From positions 62,001-126,000 of the forward strand of contig CBDCPI010000002.1 in the NCBI GenBank assembly GCA_965220245.1: a stretch of DNA of 64,000 nucleotides. The letters are read 5' to 3'. The translations under genes and the position numbers were made by a program. Positions 24,696 to 33,411 of this stretch are shown here, piece after piece; within the stretch, counting starts at the first letter, position 1, and every line of letters begins with the position of its first letter. This DNA comes from CBDCPI01 sp965220245. Lineage in GTDB: Bacteria; Chloroflexota; Dehalococcoidia; Lucifugimonadales; UBA3495. Below the pieces are notes generated by a model, which saw only the letters and a program-made list of their open reading frames with translations, was not told where the DNA came from and ran no database searches.

Positions 24696-25049
24696 GCAAC
24701 TGTTCAGACTTGATGAGGGGAATTGACTGAGAGCCACATACGCAATGCCAATACTAAACTAAAGCCAAGGTGGAATCTACATTTGCGGGGCGATGAAGAT
24801 TGGCTCAGGCGCCACAGGTGAAGCCCTTCCACCTGTACCTGGAGGGTCGTCCGGCGCCGACGATGACTTCCTCCATATGCAAATTTCACCTTGGTATTAG
24901 TTTAGTTTCCCCACGACACTTTGCCACCCAACCGTCATTCCCGCGCAGGCGGGAATCCAGAAACGCAAACGAAAGGAAACGTTGCTGGTTGCAAACCCTT
25001 GTGGATTCCGGCTCAAGGCCGGAATGACGTATCAAGTCTGAACAGTTGT
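24696..25049. repeat. Type B element carrying a nested type D element
   Basis: Outer ends CAACTGTTCAGACTTGAT and, on the other strand, CAACTGTTCAGACTTGAT (right end ..ATCAAGTCTGAACAGTTG), a perfect inverted pair. The type D element at 24754-24905 is inserted inside. The uninterrupted version of the same interior is seen at 51875-51930 in another type B copy. The whole gap 24657-25166 is taken up by this composite and the upstream region of the binding-protein gene. Confidence 0.75.
24754..24905. repeat. Type D element (nested in type B)
   Basis: Ends CTAAACTAAAGCCAAGGTG and, on the other strand, CTAAACTAATACCAAGGTG; 152 bp. Its ~30-bp terminal regions match the copy at 25558-25710, while the interiors differ. 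Confidence 0.7.
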
Positions 25050-25166
25050 CGCAGGCTGAAGTTGCTTGACTTGACAGTTGCTCTCAGCTAAGCTCTTCCG
25101 GCTTTGGGACCCCACTAAACCCGGAGGCTCCGGAATCATCGGCCGGCACTTCACGGAGGAGCATCC

Positions 25167-27091
25167 ATGTCGAATCACCGCAAACTTAATCCCAAAGCAT
25201 TTCTGCTCGTATTCGTCGGATTGTTTTTGGCCATCGCCGTGGCTTGCGGCGCATCCCCGACATCGACTCCTCTGCCCACCCTGGCCTACACACCGGTCCC
25301 GACCGCCACTCCGGCGCCCACCCCAGCGCCGTCAGGGGGAGGGAAGTACGGCGGCGACATCCGAATGTCCGCCTATGCCGACACCCGCGACTGGGACCCA
25401 TTGGGTTCGGCATCCTTGTCGAGCATCCAGGCTTATTCCCAGCTATATAATCAAGTGGTCCAGTACGACACTGAGGACATCGCCAAAATCGTGTGCGACC
25501 TGTGCAGCGACTGGGAGGTCTCCAACGGTGGTCAAAGGTTCACCTTCAACCTGCGGCCTAAACCAATACCAAGGTGGGATGTGCATTTCGGGGGTTTTGA
25601 CGAGGATCGAAAGGACTCTACGGCACCTCATATCACCCTTAGGCCCCAACCTGGTGGGCACCGACAGGGCGTTCTGGCGATATGTACATTTCACCTTGGC
25701 TTTAGTTTAGTATCATGTGGCAGGACGGAGAGGCCCTAACCTCGGACGACGTGGTCTTTAGCATGGCCCGGTATATGGACCTCGTATCCATCGGGCGGTC
25801 CGGGCTATTCCGCAATTACACCCTGCCGGTGGAAGAAAACGGCGTTCGGCTCGTAGATGAGGACACGGTAGAATTCAACCTCTCTTTCGCTTCCGGGGCT
25901 TTTATCAACTTCTTGGCGCTGGACTACACCAAGGTCCTGCCCAAGCACGTGTTGGAAGAGGGCGTTGACCTGAACTTGGCTGAGAACATCATCGCCCGAA
26001 AGTCCGGGTCCGGCCCCTTCATGCTGACCGAATACCAGCGGGGCAACGGCTACTCCGTAATCAAGAACCCCAACTACTTTAAGGAGGGCCGCCCCTACTT
26101 CGATAGCATCGACCACTTCATTATCACCGACACCGGCGCCCTGATCAGTCAGTTCAAAGCCGGTCAGTTGGAGATGATGAACGGCGGTATCTCCAACTTA
26201 ACGCCAACCGAGTATCTACAGCTAGACGCCGATACCGTGGACAGCGAACACGGGCACATTGTCGCCCACGAATTTCCGGGCACCCATAACTGGGGGTTGA
26301 TGATTAACCGCAAGAAGGAGCCGTTCACCGACCCCAGGGTCCGCAAGGCCATCTACTTGGCCTTGGACCGGGCGCAACTCAATACCTTGGTAGAGGACGG
26401 CGCCGGAGACATACCCTGCCCCATGATGGGTATGGGTTACAGCTTGGAGGAGTGCAGCCAATGGCCCGGTATTCGGCCCAAAAACAGCACGGGAGGGGAA
26501 GAGGACCTGGCCTATGCCAAGCAACTAATGGTTGACGCCGGGTTCCCGAATGGGTTCGCCAGCAAATATGATGTGAGGCAAGTGAGCGCCTATCCCGATA
26601 CCTGCGCCGTGATTAAGCAGCAACTGGAGAGCGCTCTTGGCATCACCGGGGAGATCGAAGTCCACGAAAGCGCGGCTGGTTATACCCTGTATAACGCTGC
26701 CCGGCCGGCCGACGCCATCGGCGACTGGGAGTTGGTCTGCCAGGGCGAGGCCATGACGGTGCTGGACGCCGATGCCCTGATGGGTGGCGTCTATCTAATA
26801 GGGGCCACCCGTAATTACACCGACTGGGAACACCCCTTCGTCAACGCCAAGTTCGAAGAGCAGAAAGTCGAGCAGGACCCCAACCGGCGCCGGGAAATTC
26901 TTAAAGAGATCGAAGACTTCCTGGTGCCCACCGACCCCAACGATTTGTCCAAGGGCTACGAAGACAACCATTGGATTACCCTCTTTTGGGGTAAGTTCTT
27001 CTGGCTGGTCCACGAGGACATCCGGAGATTCAATCCTCCTCAAACGCTCCAGTACGGGTTCAAGCACGAACACCTGTGGCTCGACCGATAG
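25167..27091 (+). pseudogene. Peptide/oligopeptide ABC-transporter substrate-binding lipoprotein, split by a type D element
   Basis: The N-terminal part (25167 to ~25557) has a lipoprotein signal (FLAIAVACG), a TPTPAPTPAP-type linker and the SBP_bac_5 start (GGDIRMSAYADTRDWDPLG ... WEVSNGGQRFTFNLRP). A 153-bp type D element follows (25558-25710). The same domain then resumes out of frame at ~25711 with MWQDGEALTSDDVVFSMARY and continues intact to 27091 (NYFKEGRPYFDSIDHF, NWGLMINRKKEPFTDPRVRKAI, LWLDR end). This is an extracytoplasmic solute-binding protein for peptides or similar. No permease or ATPase genes are adjacent. The insertion changes frame, so a full-length product is not expected. 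Confidence 0.85.
25558..25710. mobile_element. Type D element inserted in the binding-protein gene
   Basis: Ends CTAAACCAATACCAAGGTG and (other strand) CTAAACTAAAGCCAAGGTG. 153 bp, no coding capacity. It sits between codons for FNLRP and the MWQDGE motif, which are neighbours in intact homologues. Confidence 0.78.
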
Positions 27092-27197
27092 CTAGCGCCG
27101 GACTGGTGACGCTTTGACGGATTCGAGATATACTGCCTTGGCGTCGAAGCCAACTCCTGTCCCTGGGATACATTTAGCGAGCTGGAAGGACCAAACT

Positions 27198-27986
27198 ATG
27201 TCGGACCACGTTCTGCTAGACCGGCGGCCGCCCATCACCACCGTTTCCATGAACCGGCCGGACCAGCGAAACGCCATCAGCTACCCTATGTGGGGAGAGC
27301 TTTCCCAGGTACTGAATGACCTGGATAGCGACCCGGAGGTCCGGGCTATCGTGATCGCCGGGGCCGGAGAGGAGGCGTTTTCGGCGGGTGCGGACATCCA
27401 GGACTTCGAGCAGTACCGCTCCGACTCGGTGAAAGGCCGGGCCTACAATGAGGCGGTCAACGGTCTGCTGGTCACCTTGCAGCACCTGACAACCCCCACC
27501 ATCTCCATGATTCGGGGTTTCGCGGTGGGCGGCGGCTGTGAGTTGGCTATTGCCACCGACCTCCGCATCGCCGCCGAGGGCAGCAGATTCGGGATTCCCG
27601 TCGCCCGGCTTGGCATCAGCGTGGGCCATCAGGAGATGCAGGGACTGGTAAACTTGGTGGGTAAAGGCAACGCCATGTACATCTTGCTGTCGGGCCGGCT
27701 GCTTGACGCCCAAGAAGCCCTGCGTATCGGCTTGGTCAACCAAGTGCTTCCGGCGGACGAGTTGGAACCCTATACTTACCGGCTGGCCGAGGATATCGCT
27801 GCCCTGGCTCCCCTCTCCCATGCGGTAAACAAGCGGACCTTGGCCCAAGTCCTGGCCAAGCCCTCTTTGACGGACCTTACGCCCGAAGAAGCCGACTTAC
27901 CGCTCACCCAGTTTGATACCCTGGACTATCAAGAAGGGTATCGGGCCTTTCTTGAGAAGCGGCGGCCCAGTTTTCAAGGACGTTAG
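27198..27986 (+). CDS. Crotonase-superfamily protein (enoyl-CoA hydratase-like) without the two catalytic Glu
   Basis: 262 residues from ATG 27198 (ribosome-binding site ggaagga). The crotonase fold is clear: RNAISYPMWGELSQVL, the oxyanion-hole motifs FSAGADIQDF and GFAVGGGCELAIATDLRIAA, and a C-terminal helical trimerisation part. At the positions of the hydratase glutamates (normally QPE and AMEM) this protein reads GIPVARLG and AMYILLSG, so both are missing. A standard hydratase reaction is therefore unlikely; other crotonases (isomerases, thioesterases, decarboxylases, lyases) use different residues. No fatty-acid oxidation genes are adjacent. Confidence 0.85.
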   Translation: MSDHVLLDRRPPITTVSMNRPDQRNAISYPMWGELSQVLNDLDSDPEVRAIVIAGAGEEAFSAGADIQDFEQYRSDSVKGRAYNEAVNGLLVTLQHLTTPTISMIRGFAVGGGCELAIATDLRIAAEGSRFGIPVARLGISVGHQEMQGLVNLVGKGNAMYILLSGRLLDAQEALRIGLVNQVLPADELEPYTYRLAEDIAALAPLSHAVNKRTLAQVLAKPSLTDLTPEEADLPLTQFDTLDYQEGYRAFLEKRRPSFQGR

Positions 27987-28099
27987 CTTCTAGTTGCGGT
28001 TCCTCCCCGATCTCCCATCGGCTATATTTAGATGGCTGCCGGGCCAGCTTGGAGACAGGTCTGGCCCGGTAGCCGTCAGCCGACAGGGCCATAGTTGAA

Positions 28100-28915
28100 A
28101 TGGACGCCGATAAGTCCGGCAGAGTGAAGCCAAATCCCGGCTCCAAACGGTCCCCTCGCCGAAGGGCCGACTTGATCCTGGTAGCCAATGGAATGGCCGA
28201 AAGCCGGGACCAAGCCCAAACCCTGATTATGGAGGGCCTGGTATATACGCCGTCCGGCAGGGTCGCCAAGGCCAGCACGCTCATTCCTGAAACGACGACC
28301 CTCGAGGTGCGGGGGCGCTTACCCTTCGTGGGACGAGGGGGAGTGAAGCTGGCCCACGCTCTGGATGCGTTTAACCTGTCAGCCCAAGACTCGGTAGCCT
28401 TGGACTTGGGGGCCTCCACTGGAGGGTTCACCGATTGCCTTTTACAGCGCGGAGCCCGGAAAGTCTATGCGCTGGATGTGGGACACGGACAACTTGACTA
28501 CCGGCTGCGGCAGGACCCCCGGGTGGTGGTCATCGAGAAGTGCAACGCCCGCTATTCGTTCTCCTTACCGGAGCCGGTGGACTTGGTCACCATTGACGTG
28601 TCCTTCATCTCCCTCAAGCTGGTGATTCCCCGGGCGTTGGAACACCTCAAACCGGAGCGCCCGTTGATCGCCTTGGTAAAGCCCCAATTTGAGGCAAGCA
28701 AAGGGGAAGTCGGCCGAGGGGGGGTCATTAAGTCTCCCCAAACCCATGCCCGGGTGTTGGGCCGTACCATTGCTTGGGCAACGGAGGCGGGGGTTCGAGT
28801 CCGCAACCTCTGCGCCTCCCCAGTCTTGGGTGATGCGGGCAACCGGGAGTTTTTCCTTTTGCTGGAGAAACCTTTGCTAGAGAGACACGCAGTCGACTTT
28901 GGAGGTGACTTGTGA
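28100..28915 (+). CDS. tlyA: TlyA-family rRNA 2'-O-methyltransferase
   Basis: 271 residues. N-terminal S4 RNA-binding domain (RRADLILVANGMAESRDQAQTL), then an FtsJ-like methyltransferase domain with SAM motif VALDLGASTGGFTDCLL and the downstream KARYSF-like NARYSFSLPEPVDLV, DVSFISLKLVIP, KPQFEA. TlyA methylates cytidines in 16S and 23S rRNA and influences capreomycin sensitivity. Overlaps the next gene by one base (TGATG), a common tlyA context. Confidence 0.9.
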   Translation: MDADKSGRVKPNPGSKRSPRRRADLILVANGMAESRDQAQTLIMEGLVYTPSGRVAKASTLIPETTTLEVRGRLPFVGRGGVKLAHALDAFNLSAQDSVALDLGASTGGFTDCLLQRGARKVYALDVGHGQLDYRLRQDPRVVVIEKCNARYSFSLPEPVDLVTIDVSFISLKLVIPRALEHLKPERPLIALVKPQFEASKGEVGRGGVIKSPQTHARVLGRTIAWATEAGVRVRNLCASPVLGDAGNREFFLLLEKPLLERHAVDFGGDL

Positions 28916-29388
28916 TGGAAGTAACCGAATTGGCCGAGCTATTGACGGCCCAACAAAAGACGGTCTCGGTCGCCGAGGCCGACACCTGCGGTTTGGTGGG
29001 TTACCTGCTGGGGACGGTGCCGGGCGCCTCCCGGTACTTCCCCGGAGGCGTAATCGCCTACACCGGCGGCCTAAAGCAACGGATCCTCGGAGTGCCGGAC
29101 GAGCTTTACGATACCCACGGCAGCGTTAGCGAGGAAATGGCCATCGCTATGGCCAAAGGAGTCCGGGAGCTAACCGGCACCGACTTTGCCGTCTCGGTCA
29201 CCGGCGTAACCGGGCCTGCTCAAGGAAGCTCCAGCGCCCCCATCGGCACGTTTTTCTTGGGCCTCTCCACCAAAGACCAAGGCGACCGGGCGATAGAAAT
29301 CCACGTTGACGGCGACCGGGACGCCACCAAGCAGGGCGCGGCCCAGCGGGCCATCGACCTGTTGGGAGAGGCCGTAAAGGCCGGTTGA
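28915..29388 (+). CDS. CinA C-terminal-domain protein (nicotinamide-nucleotide amidohydrolase, PncC-like)
   Basis: 157 residues from the ATG at 28915, overlapping the tlyA stop; the ggaggtgactt ribosome-binding site favours this or the GTG three bases upstream. Matches the stand-alone CinA C-domain: VAEADTCGLVGYLLGTVPGAS, FPGGVIAYTGGLKQRILGV, GSVSEEMAIAMAKGVREL, VTGVTGPAQGS and PIGTFFLGL. PncC deamidates NMN to recycle pyridine nucleotides. In place of the usual SCTGG loop it has DTCGL, so activity should be tested. Convergent with the penicillin acylase gene; the stop codons abut. Confidence 0.85.
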   Translation: MEVTELAELLTAQQKTVSVAEADTCGLVGYLLGTVPGASRYFPGGVIAYTGGLKQRILGVPDELYDTHGSVSEEMAIAMAKGVRELTGTDFAVSVTGVTGPAQGSSSAPIGTFFLGLSTKDQGDRAIEIHVDGDRDATKQGAAQRAIDLLGEAVKAG

Positions 29389-31710
29389 CTAAGCCGGTTC
29401 CAGCCTTTGGGTACTCTCGCATTCGGCGGCGATACGTTCCCACGAGTACAACATGGGCGCCATCTGCACCTGCCGCCAAAGGTCCGATTGGTCGCTATAG
29501 TGCTTACTGCCGGGATGCCCGGAACTACCCAGCGGGACTACCCACAGTGAGTTGTCCCAGTCGGCGAAATCGTAAGCATAGCGGGCGACGGAAAGGCTGG
29601 TGATGGTTGCCAGGTCGGCGGGGGCGTAGCCGCCGGCCAAAGGCGTGTCCCCATCGCCGTTGGCCGGGACCGGCGGCGGGTCCAACAACTCCGAGACTTC
29701 GGGGTAGGCCGCCGACAGGGTATGGCGGGGCCTGGCCTGATGTACTTTCTCCCAGCGCCACTCCTCTAGGTTGTCGCCCAAGCGTTGCCGCAGCGACTCT
29801 ACTCCGCGGCCCAAGGCCCGGGACATGGCCGCCGGCCAATCGTCGCCGGAGGCCAACAAAGAGTGGTCGTCGCTCTCCATCATGGAGACGATGCGGGCCT
29901 TCAGCCGGTTGCCAAAGGACCCCAAGCCGCGATCGGCCGGATGCCAGGCTTCGTCGGCCAGTTTGGGCCCCAGGTTGTGCTCCAGAATTTCCTTCAGCAG
30001 GGCGTCCCGGCACGCGCTGTAAATCGTCGGTTCGACCTGGGCGGCGTCCATCTCCCCATTCCAACCCAGCAGCAGCTCTTTGGCCTGGGCCGACGTCTCG
30101 TCTTGGGGTTCCACTCTTTCTAACAGCTTAACATAGGTCAAGGACGGGATTGATACCCGTTGCCCGTGCACTTGGGCCATGTCCGCCGCCGTGGGCAGCT
30201 CTAGAGAAAGCAGGCCTTCGGTTACCCTCTTGGCCCGGAACTCGGGGGTGAAGTCAACGGCGATGTAGTAGGGATAGTCATCTCCCACCGGCCGGTTGTT
30301 GGCGGTAGCGATATACCCTTCTTTGGGGTTCAAAGACCCGGGCATTTCCTCGAAGGGTATGGCGCCCCGCCACTCGTGCTCCCCGGTCCAACCGGGCGCC
30401 GGGAGCCAGGCGTTGGCCATTGACCGGATAGGTATTTCGCCCCGGCATAGGTATCCGGTATTGCCGTGGACATCGCCGAAGAGGAAGTTGTTGCAGGGGT
30501 CTACCCAGTTGCGCTGCGACTCGACCAACTCTCTGGCGTCCTTGGACCTTAGCATCTGCCACAAAACGTCGGGCCACGCCGACCCTCCGTCGGTGGCGGT
30601 GTAGCGGAAAGCCAGGCCGGCCCCTTGTTCCGGGCCTCCGGAGATGACCGGCCCGTGATGAGTAACCCAGACCTCCAAGTCCACCGGGTCGCTATCCTTT
30701 ACGGAAATTCTTTCCCGGTGTAGCTCGGCCCGGCGCCACTGTCCTTGGTAGGAGTAGTATTTCGGGTCTCCGGGTTTGAATCTTTCGATATACAGGTCTT
30801 GGTAGTCCGCCGCCGTGTGGGTAACGCACCAAGCTACCCAGTTGTTGTGCCCAAAGTGGGGGAAGCCGGGAACGCCGGGAAAGGACAGCCCGGCAACGTC
30901 GAAATCGGGACAGGCCAGATGGTTCTGGTAATAGACGTTGGGGGTGTCTAGGGCGCGGTGAGAGTCACCGGCCAATAGGGGTCTGCCCGACGCCGTGCCC
31001 CGGCCCAAGGCCCAGCTATTGCTGCCGGTATCGGCTTCGTTCAAATAATTGAGCGCCGCCGCCCCTTGGCTAAGCTCTTCGATGCCGTCTTCCAGAGGCC
31101 CCGAATACACCGACCCCGGTGGCAGGACCAGCAGTTGACCGGGTTGGTATCCGGGAAAGAGCTTGGCGGCCTGCTCCGCCCCGAGTTGCCGGACCATGCG
31201 GGCGCGCCACAGCTTGGATTCAAACACTCCCATAAGGATGTGCCGGACTTTATATGCGATCAGACTGTCCCAAGGTTGCCAGGGCTCGGGGGACAGTCCG
31301 GTAATCCGGTACTCAACAGGGAGAGACTCGGTGGTATCAATGAACTCATTGACGCCGGCAGCATAAGCGTCAAAGATGGTGCGGGTATGGTCGGCCGCTG
31401 CCTGATAGTCGGCCTTGGCCGAGGCTTCCAGGCGGAAGCGCCGCATCAACTTGTCCTGCTCCAGCGCCGCCGCGCCCACCGCTTCCGCCCAGCGTCCTGC
31501 CCCGCGCCGACGGTCGTACTCCATGTGCCATAAGCGGTCTTGGGCCGTAACGAATCCTTGGGCGAAGAAAGCGTCCCTTTCGCTGGCCGCCCGGACGTGA
31601 GGAATTCCGTAAGCGTCTCGAAACACTTCCACCGGAGCATCCAGTCCGGTCAGGGAGAGTGTGCCGGTCAAGGGAGGTATCGCTGCCTGCAAGTCTTTAA
31701 GGCTGATCAT
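29389..31710 (-). CDS. Penicillin acylase-family Ntn hydrolase
   Basis: About 773 residues from ATG 31710 (ribosome-binding site ggagcgacgc). The alpha part contains VEVFRDAYGIPHVRAASERDAFFAQG and the predicted autocleavage site Gly229-Ser230 (ADTGSNSWALG); Ser230 would be the new N-terminal nucleophile. The beta part follows with GLSFPGVPGFPHFGHN and the conserved Asn. Members hydrolyse amide bonds of penicillins, acyl-homoserine lactones or other N-acyl compounds. No signal peptide is visible, unlike periplasmic members, so a cytoplasmic role is possible. No operon partner. Confidence 0.88.
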   Translation of the reverse strand: MISLKDLQAAIPPLTGTLSLTGLDAPVEVFRDAYGIPHVRAASERDAFFAQGFVTAQDRLWHMEYDRRRGAGRWAEAVGAAALEQDKLMRRFRLEASAKADYQAAADHTRTIFDAYAAGVNEFIDTTESLPVEYRITGLSPEPWQPWDSLIAYKVRHILMGVFESKLWRARMVRQLGAEQAAKLFPGYQPGQLLVLPPGSVYSGPLEDGIEELSQGAAALNYLNEADTGSNSWALGRGTASGRPLLAGDSHRALDTPNVYYQNHLACPDFDVAGLSFPGVPGFPHFGHNNWVAWCVTHTAADYQDLYIERFKPGDPKYYSYQGQWRRAELHRERISVKDSDPVDLEVWVTHHGPVISGGPEQGAGLAFRYTATDGGSAWPDVLWQMLRSKDARELVESQRNWVDPCNNFLFGDVHGNTGYLCRGEIPIRSMANAWLPAPGWTGEHEWRGAIPFEEMPGSLNPKEGYIATANNRPVGDDYPYYIAVDFTPEFRAKRVTEGLLSLELPTAADMAQVHGQRVSIPSLTYVKLLERVEPQDETSAQAKELLLGWNGEMDAAQVEPTIYSACRDALLKEILEHNLGPKLADEAWHPADRGLGSFGNRLKARIVSMMESDDHSLLASGDDWPAAMSRALGRGVESLRQRLGDNLEEWRWEKVHQARPRHTLSAAYPEVSELLDPPPVPANGDGDTPLAGGYAPADLATITSLSVARYAYDFADWDNSLWVVPLGSSGHPGSKHYSDQSDLWRQVQMAPMLYSWERIAAECESTQRLEPA

Positions 31711-31757
31711 GCGTCGCTCCAAAAGCCTGGGCGTTTCTCGCATATTACCACAGCAGT

Positions 31758-32083
31758 CAGGGTCTTTTATTGATACGTGAACGATTACCTAAACCAGTCC
31801 TCGTCTTTCCGGCCTTGAGCCGGAATCCAGAAATTCTGAGGACAAAGAACGTAGCTGGCGGAGAACGGTCCTGGATTCCGGCCTTCGCCGGAACGACGGG
31901 GGAGGGGATAGTTTAGAAACTTATTCACGCATCAGTAATTGTCACCCCGAACGGAGTGAGGGGTCTAAAATCATTCCGGCAAGCCAAGGTTGGTTCTGGA
32001 CAAGGACTTTAGATTCTTCAGTCGTTGAGTTTATCCTGAGCCAGGTCGAAGGGCTCCTTCAGAACGATAATTGAAAGGCTCTG
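31758..32083. repeat. Composite element: type C inserted in type A (second copy)
   Basis: Almost the same as 21500-21848, including the type C insertion point (31770-31935) within type A. It lacks a ~23-bp piece with the word cttcgacaagctcaggac that the other copy has. The flanks CCACAGCAGT and ACACAGCCGC agree at 7 of 10 positions. It occupies most of the gap 31711-32237. Confidence 0.8.
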
Positions 32084-32237
32084 ACACAGCCGCAGAAAGG
32101 GATTGACGGAATATGCACCCGTGTCTACCATCCCGTTATCCGGCCCGTCCGGCAGGCCCCGGCGGCTCAGCCCAATCACGTCAGGTCCTTCCCGCGGTCT
32201 TACACCCAGCGAAGGTAAGCGAAGGTAGAGGCCCGAA

Positions 32238-33083
32238 ATGAGAATCGCCCAGCACATCTACAGCACCCACATCCAGGAAGACCAGAGCACTTTTGGGGCG
32301 ATGCATCCCGGGGGTACCCAGATCTACTTTGTGGGCGATCCCAAAGACCGGATGGCGGTGGTGGACACCGGAGAGCCTTACCGCTCTTGGTCCAACCAAA
32401 TATTGGATTACTACAACGAGTTGGGCCGTCCCCGAATCTCGTCAATTTTGGTTACCCACGGCCACGGCGACCACATTGGCGGGTTGGACCGGTTGCAGCA
32501 GGTCATGGACTGCCCGGTGCGGTGCCATCCCAAGCTGGAGCCGCTGCTGACTCAAAGATTGGACGCCGGTTGCGTCGTAAAGCTGAAGTCCCGGGAAACC
32601 ATCGAAGTTGGCGGCGGAATCTCCCTCCGGGCGCTGTTCACCCCCGGCCACGAAGACGACCACGTGGCCTACTTACTGGGGGGCGCCCAAGGGAACGAGC
32701 GGGTGTTGTTCAGCGGGGACACTATCCTGGGCAACTCGTCCTCCAGCGTCAAGAATCTCAAGCAGTACATGGCATCGCTGGAGTTGATGGCCCAGCAGCG
32801 CCCCGACCTGATTTGCCCCGGACACGGGCAGGTGATACCCAACGCTACGCAACGTATCCATTGGTACATTCAGCACCGCCAAGCCCGGGAGCAGCAAGTG
32901 GTGGCGGCAGTGGAATCCGGCGCCGGGACGGTCGATGAGATAGTCCGGGCGGTCTACCCGCGCAATTTAAGGAAAAACCTCAGGGAGGCAGCGGCCCGCA
33001 ACGTGCGGACCCACCTGACGAAGCTGATTGAGGAAGGCCGGGTCCAAGAGCAAGCTGCTTCCTACGCGCTCAAGGCTGGATAA
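32238..33083 (+). CDS. MBL-fold metallo-hydrolase (LACTB2-like)
   Basis: 281 residues. Metal-binding HxHxDH is in LVTHGHGDHIGGL, and further ligands are in FTPGHEDDHVAYLL, LFSGDTILG and the late ICPGHG. The C-terminal ~80 residues form a helical, winged-helix-like domain (EIVRAVYPRNLRKNLREAA...) as in LACTB2-type enzymes. Relatives act as RNases or thioesterases, so the substrate is open. Followed 8 bp later by a small membrane protein gene on the same strand. Confidence 0.87.
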   Translation: MRIAQHIYSTHIQEDQSTFGAMHPGGTQIYFVGDPKDRMAVVDTGEPYRSWSNQILDYYNELGRPRISSILVTHGHGDHIGGLDRLQQVMDCPVRCHPKLEPLLTQRLDAGCVVKLKSRETIEVGGGISLRALFTPGHEDDHVAYLLGGAQGNERVLFSGDTILGNSSSSVKNLKQYMASLELMAQQRPDLICPGHGQVIPNATQRIHWYIQHRQAREQQVVAAVESGAGTVDEIVRAVYPRNLRKNLREAAARNVRTHLTKLIEEGRVQEQAASYALKAG

Positions 33084-33091
33084 CGCCCAGC

Positions 33092-33298
33092 ATGGGGTTC
33101 AGGTTCAACAGCCGGAGCAATTGGACGCCAATCGGATGCGGTTCGGCCTTGGTGTTGTTTGGGGTGATTCTTTTGACCCCCGTTGGGGTCTGGCTGGTTA
33201 AAGCCGTGGGCTGGCTATCGGTGGTTGCGGGTTTGACCCTGCTGGCCACCGGAATCTACTTCTGGGCGATACGCTTCCGCCGCCGCTATTATCGATGA
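33092..33298 (+). CDS. Small membrane protein, 68 aa
   Basis: It begins MGFRFNSRSNWTPIGCG, has two hydrophobic helices (SALVLFGVILLTPVGVWLV and WLSVVAGLTLLATGIYFWAI) and ends in a basic tail (RFRRRYYR), giving cytoplasmic termini by the positive-inside rule. Unknown family. It is 8 bp after the MBL gene and probably co-transcribed. Confidence 0.6.
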   Translation: MGFRFNSRSNWTPIGCGSALVLFGVILLTPVGVWLVKAVGWLSVVAGLTLLATGIYFWAIRFRRRYYR

Positions 33299-33411
33299 TG
33301 ATATGATTGGCGGAGCGCAGCGGCGCGTCTCGTATCCCGTCGGGCGCAAGGCCGGCCGGTGAAGGAGTGAGGCCGCAGCGTTTTCATCATTATCGCTCTT
33401 CCATCCTTCCT

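Noticed and set aside
25078..25710. ORF overlapping the binding-protein N-terminus in another frame
   Set aside because: Shadow of the lipoprotein gene and the type D element; His/Arg/Pro-rich with no homology.
28790..28812. tRNA-like T-loop word ggttcgagtcc
   Set aside because: It lies inside tlyA coding sequence and no acceptor or anticodon stems can be formed around it.
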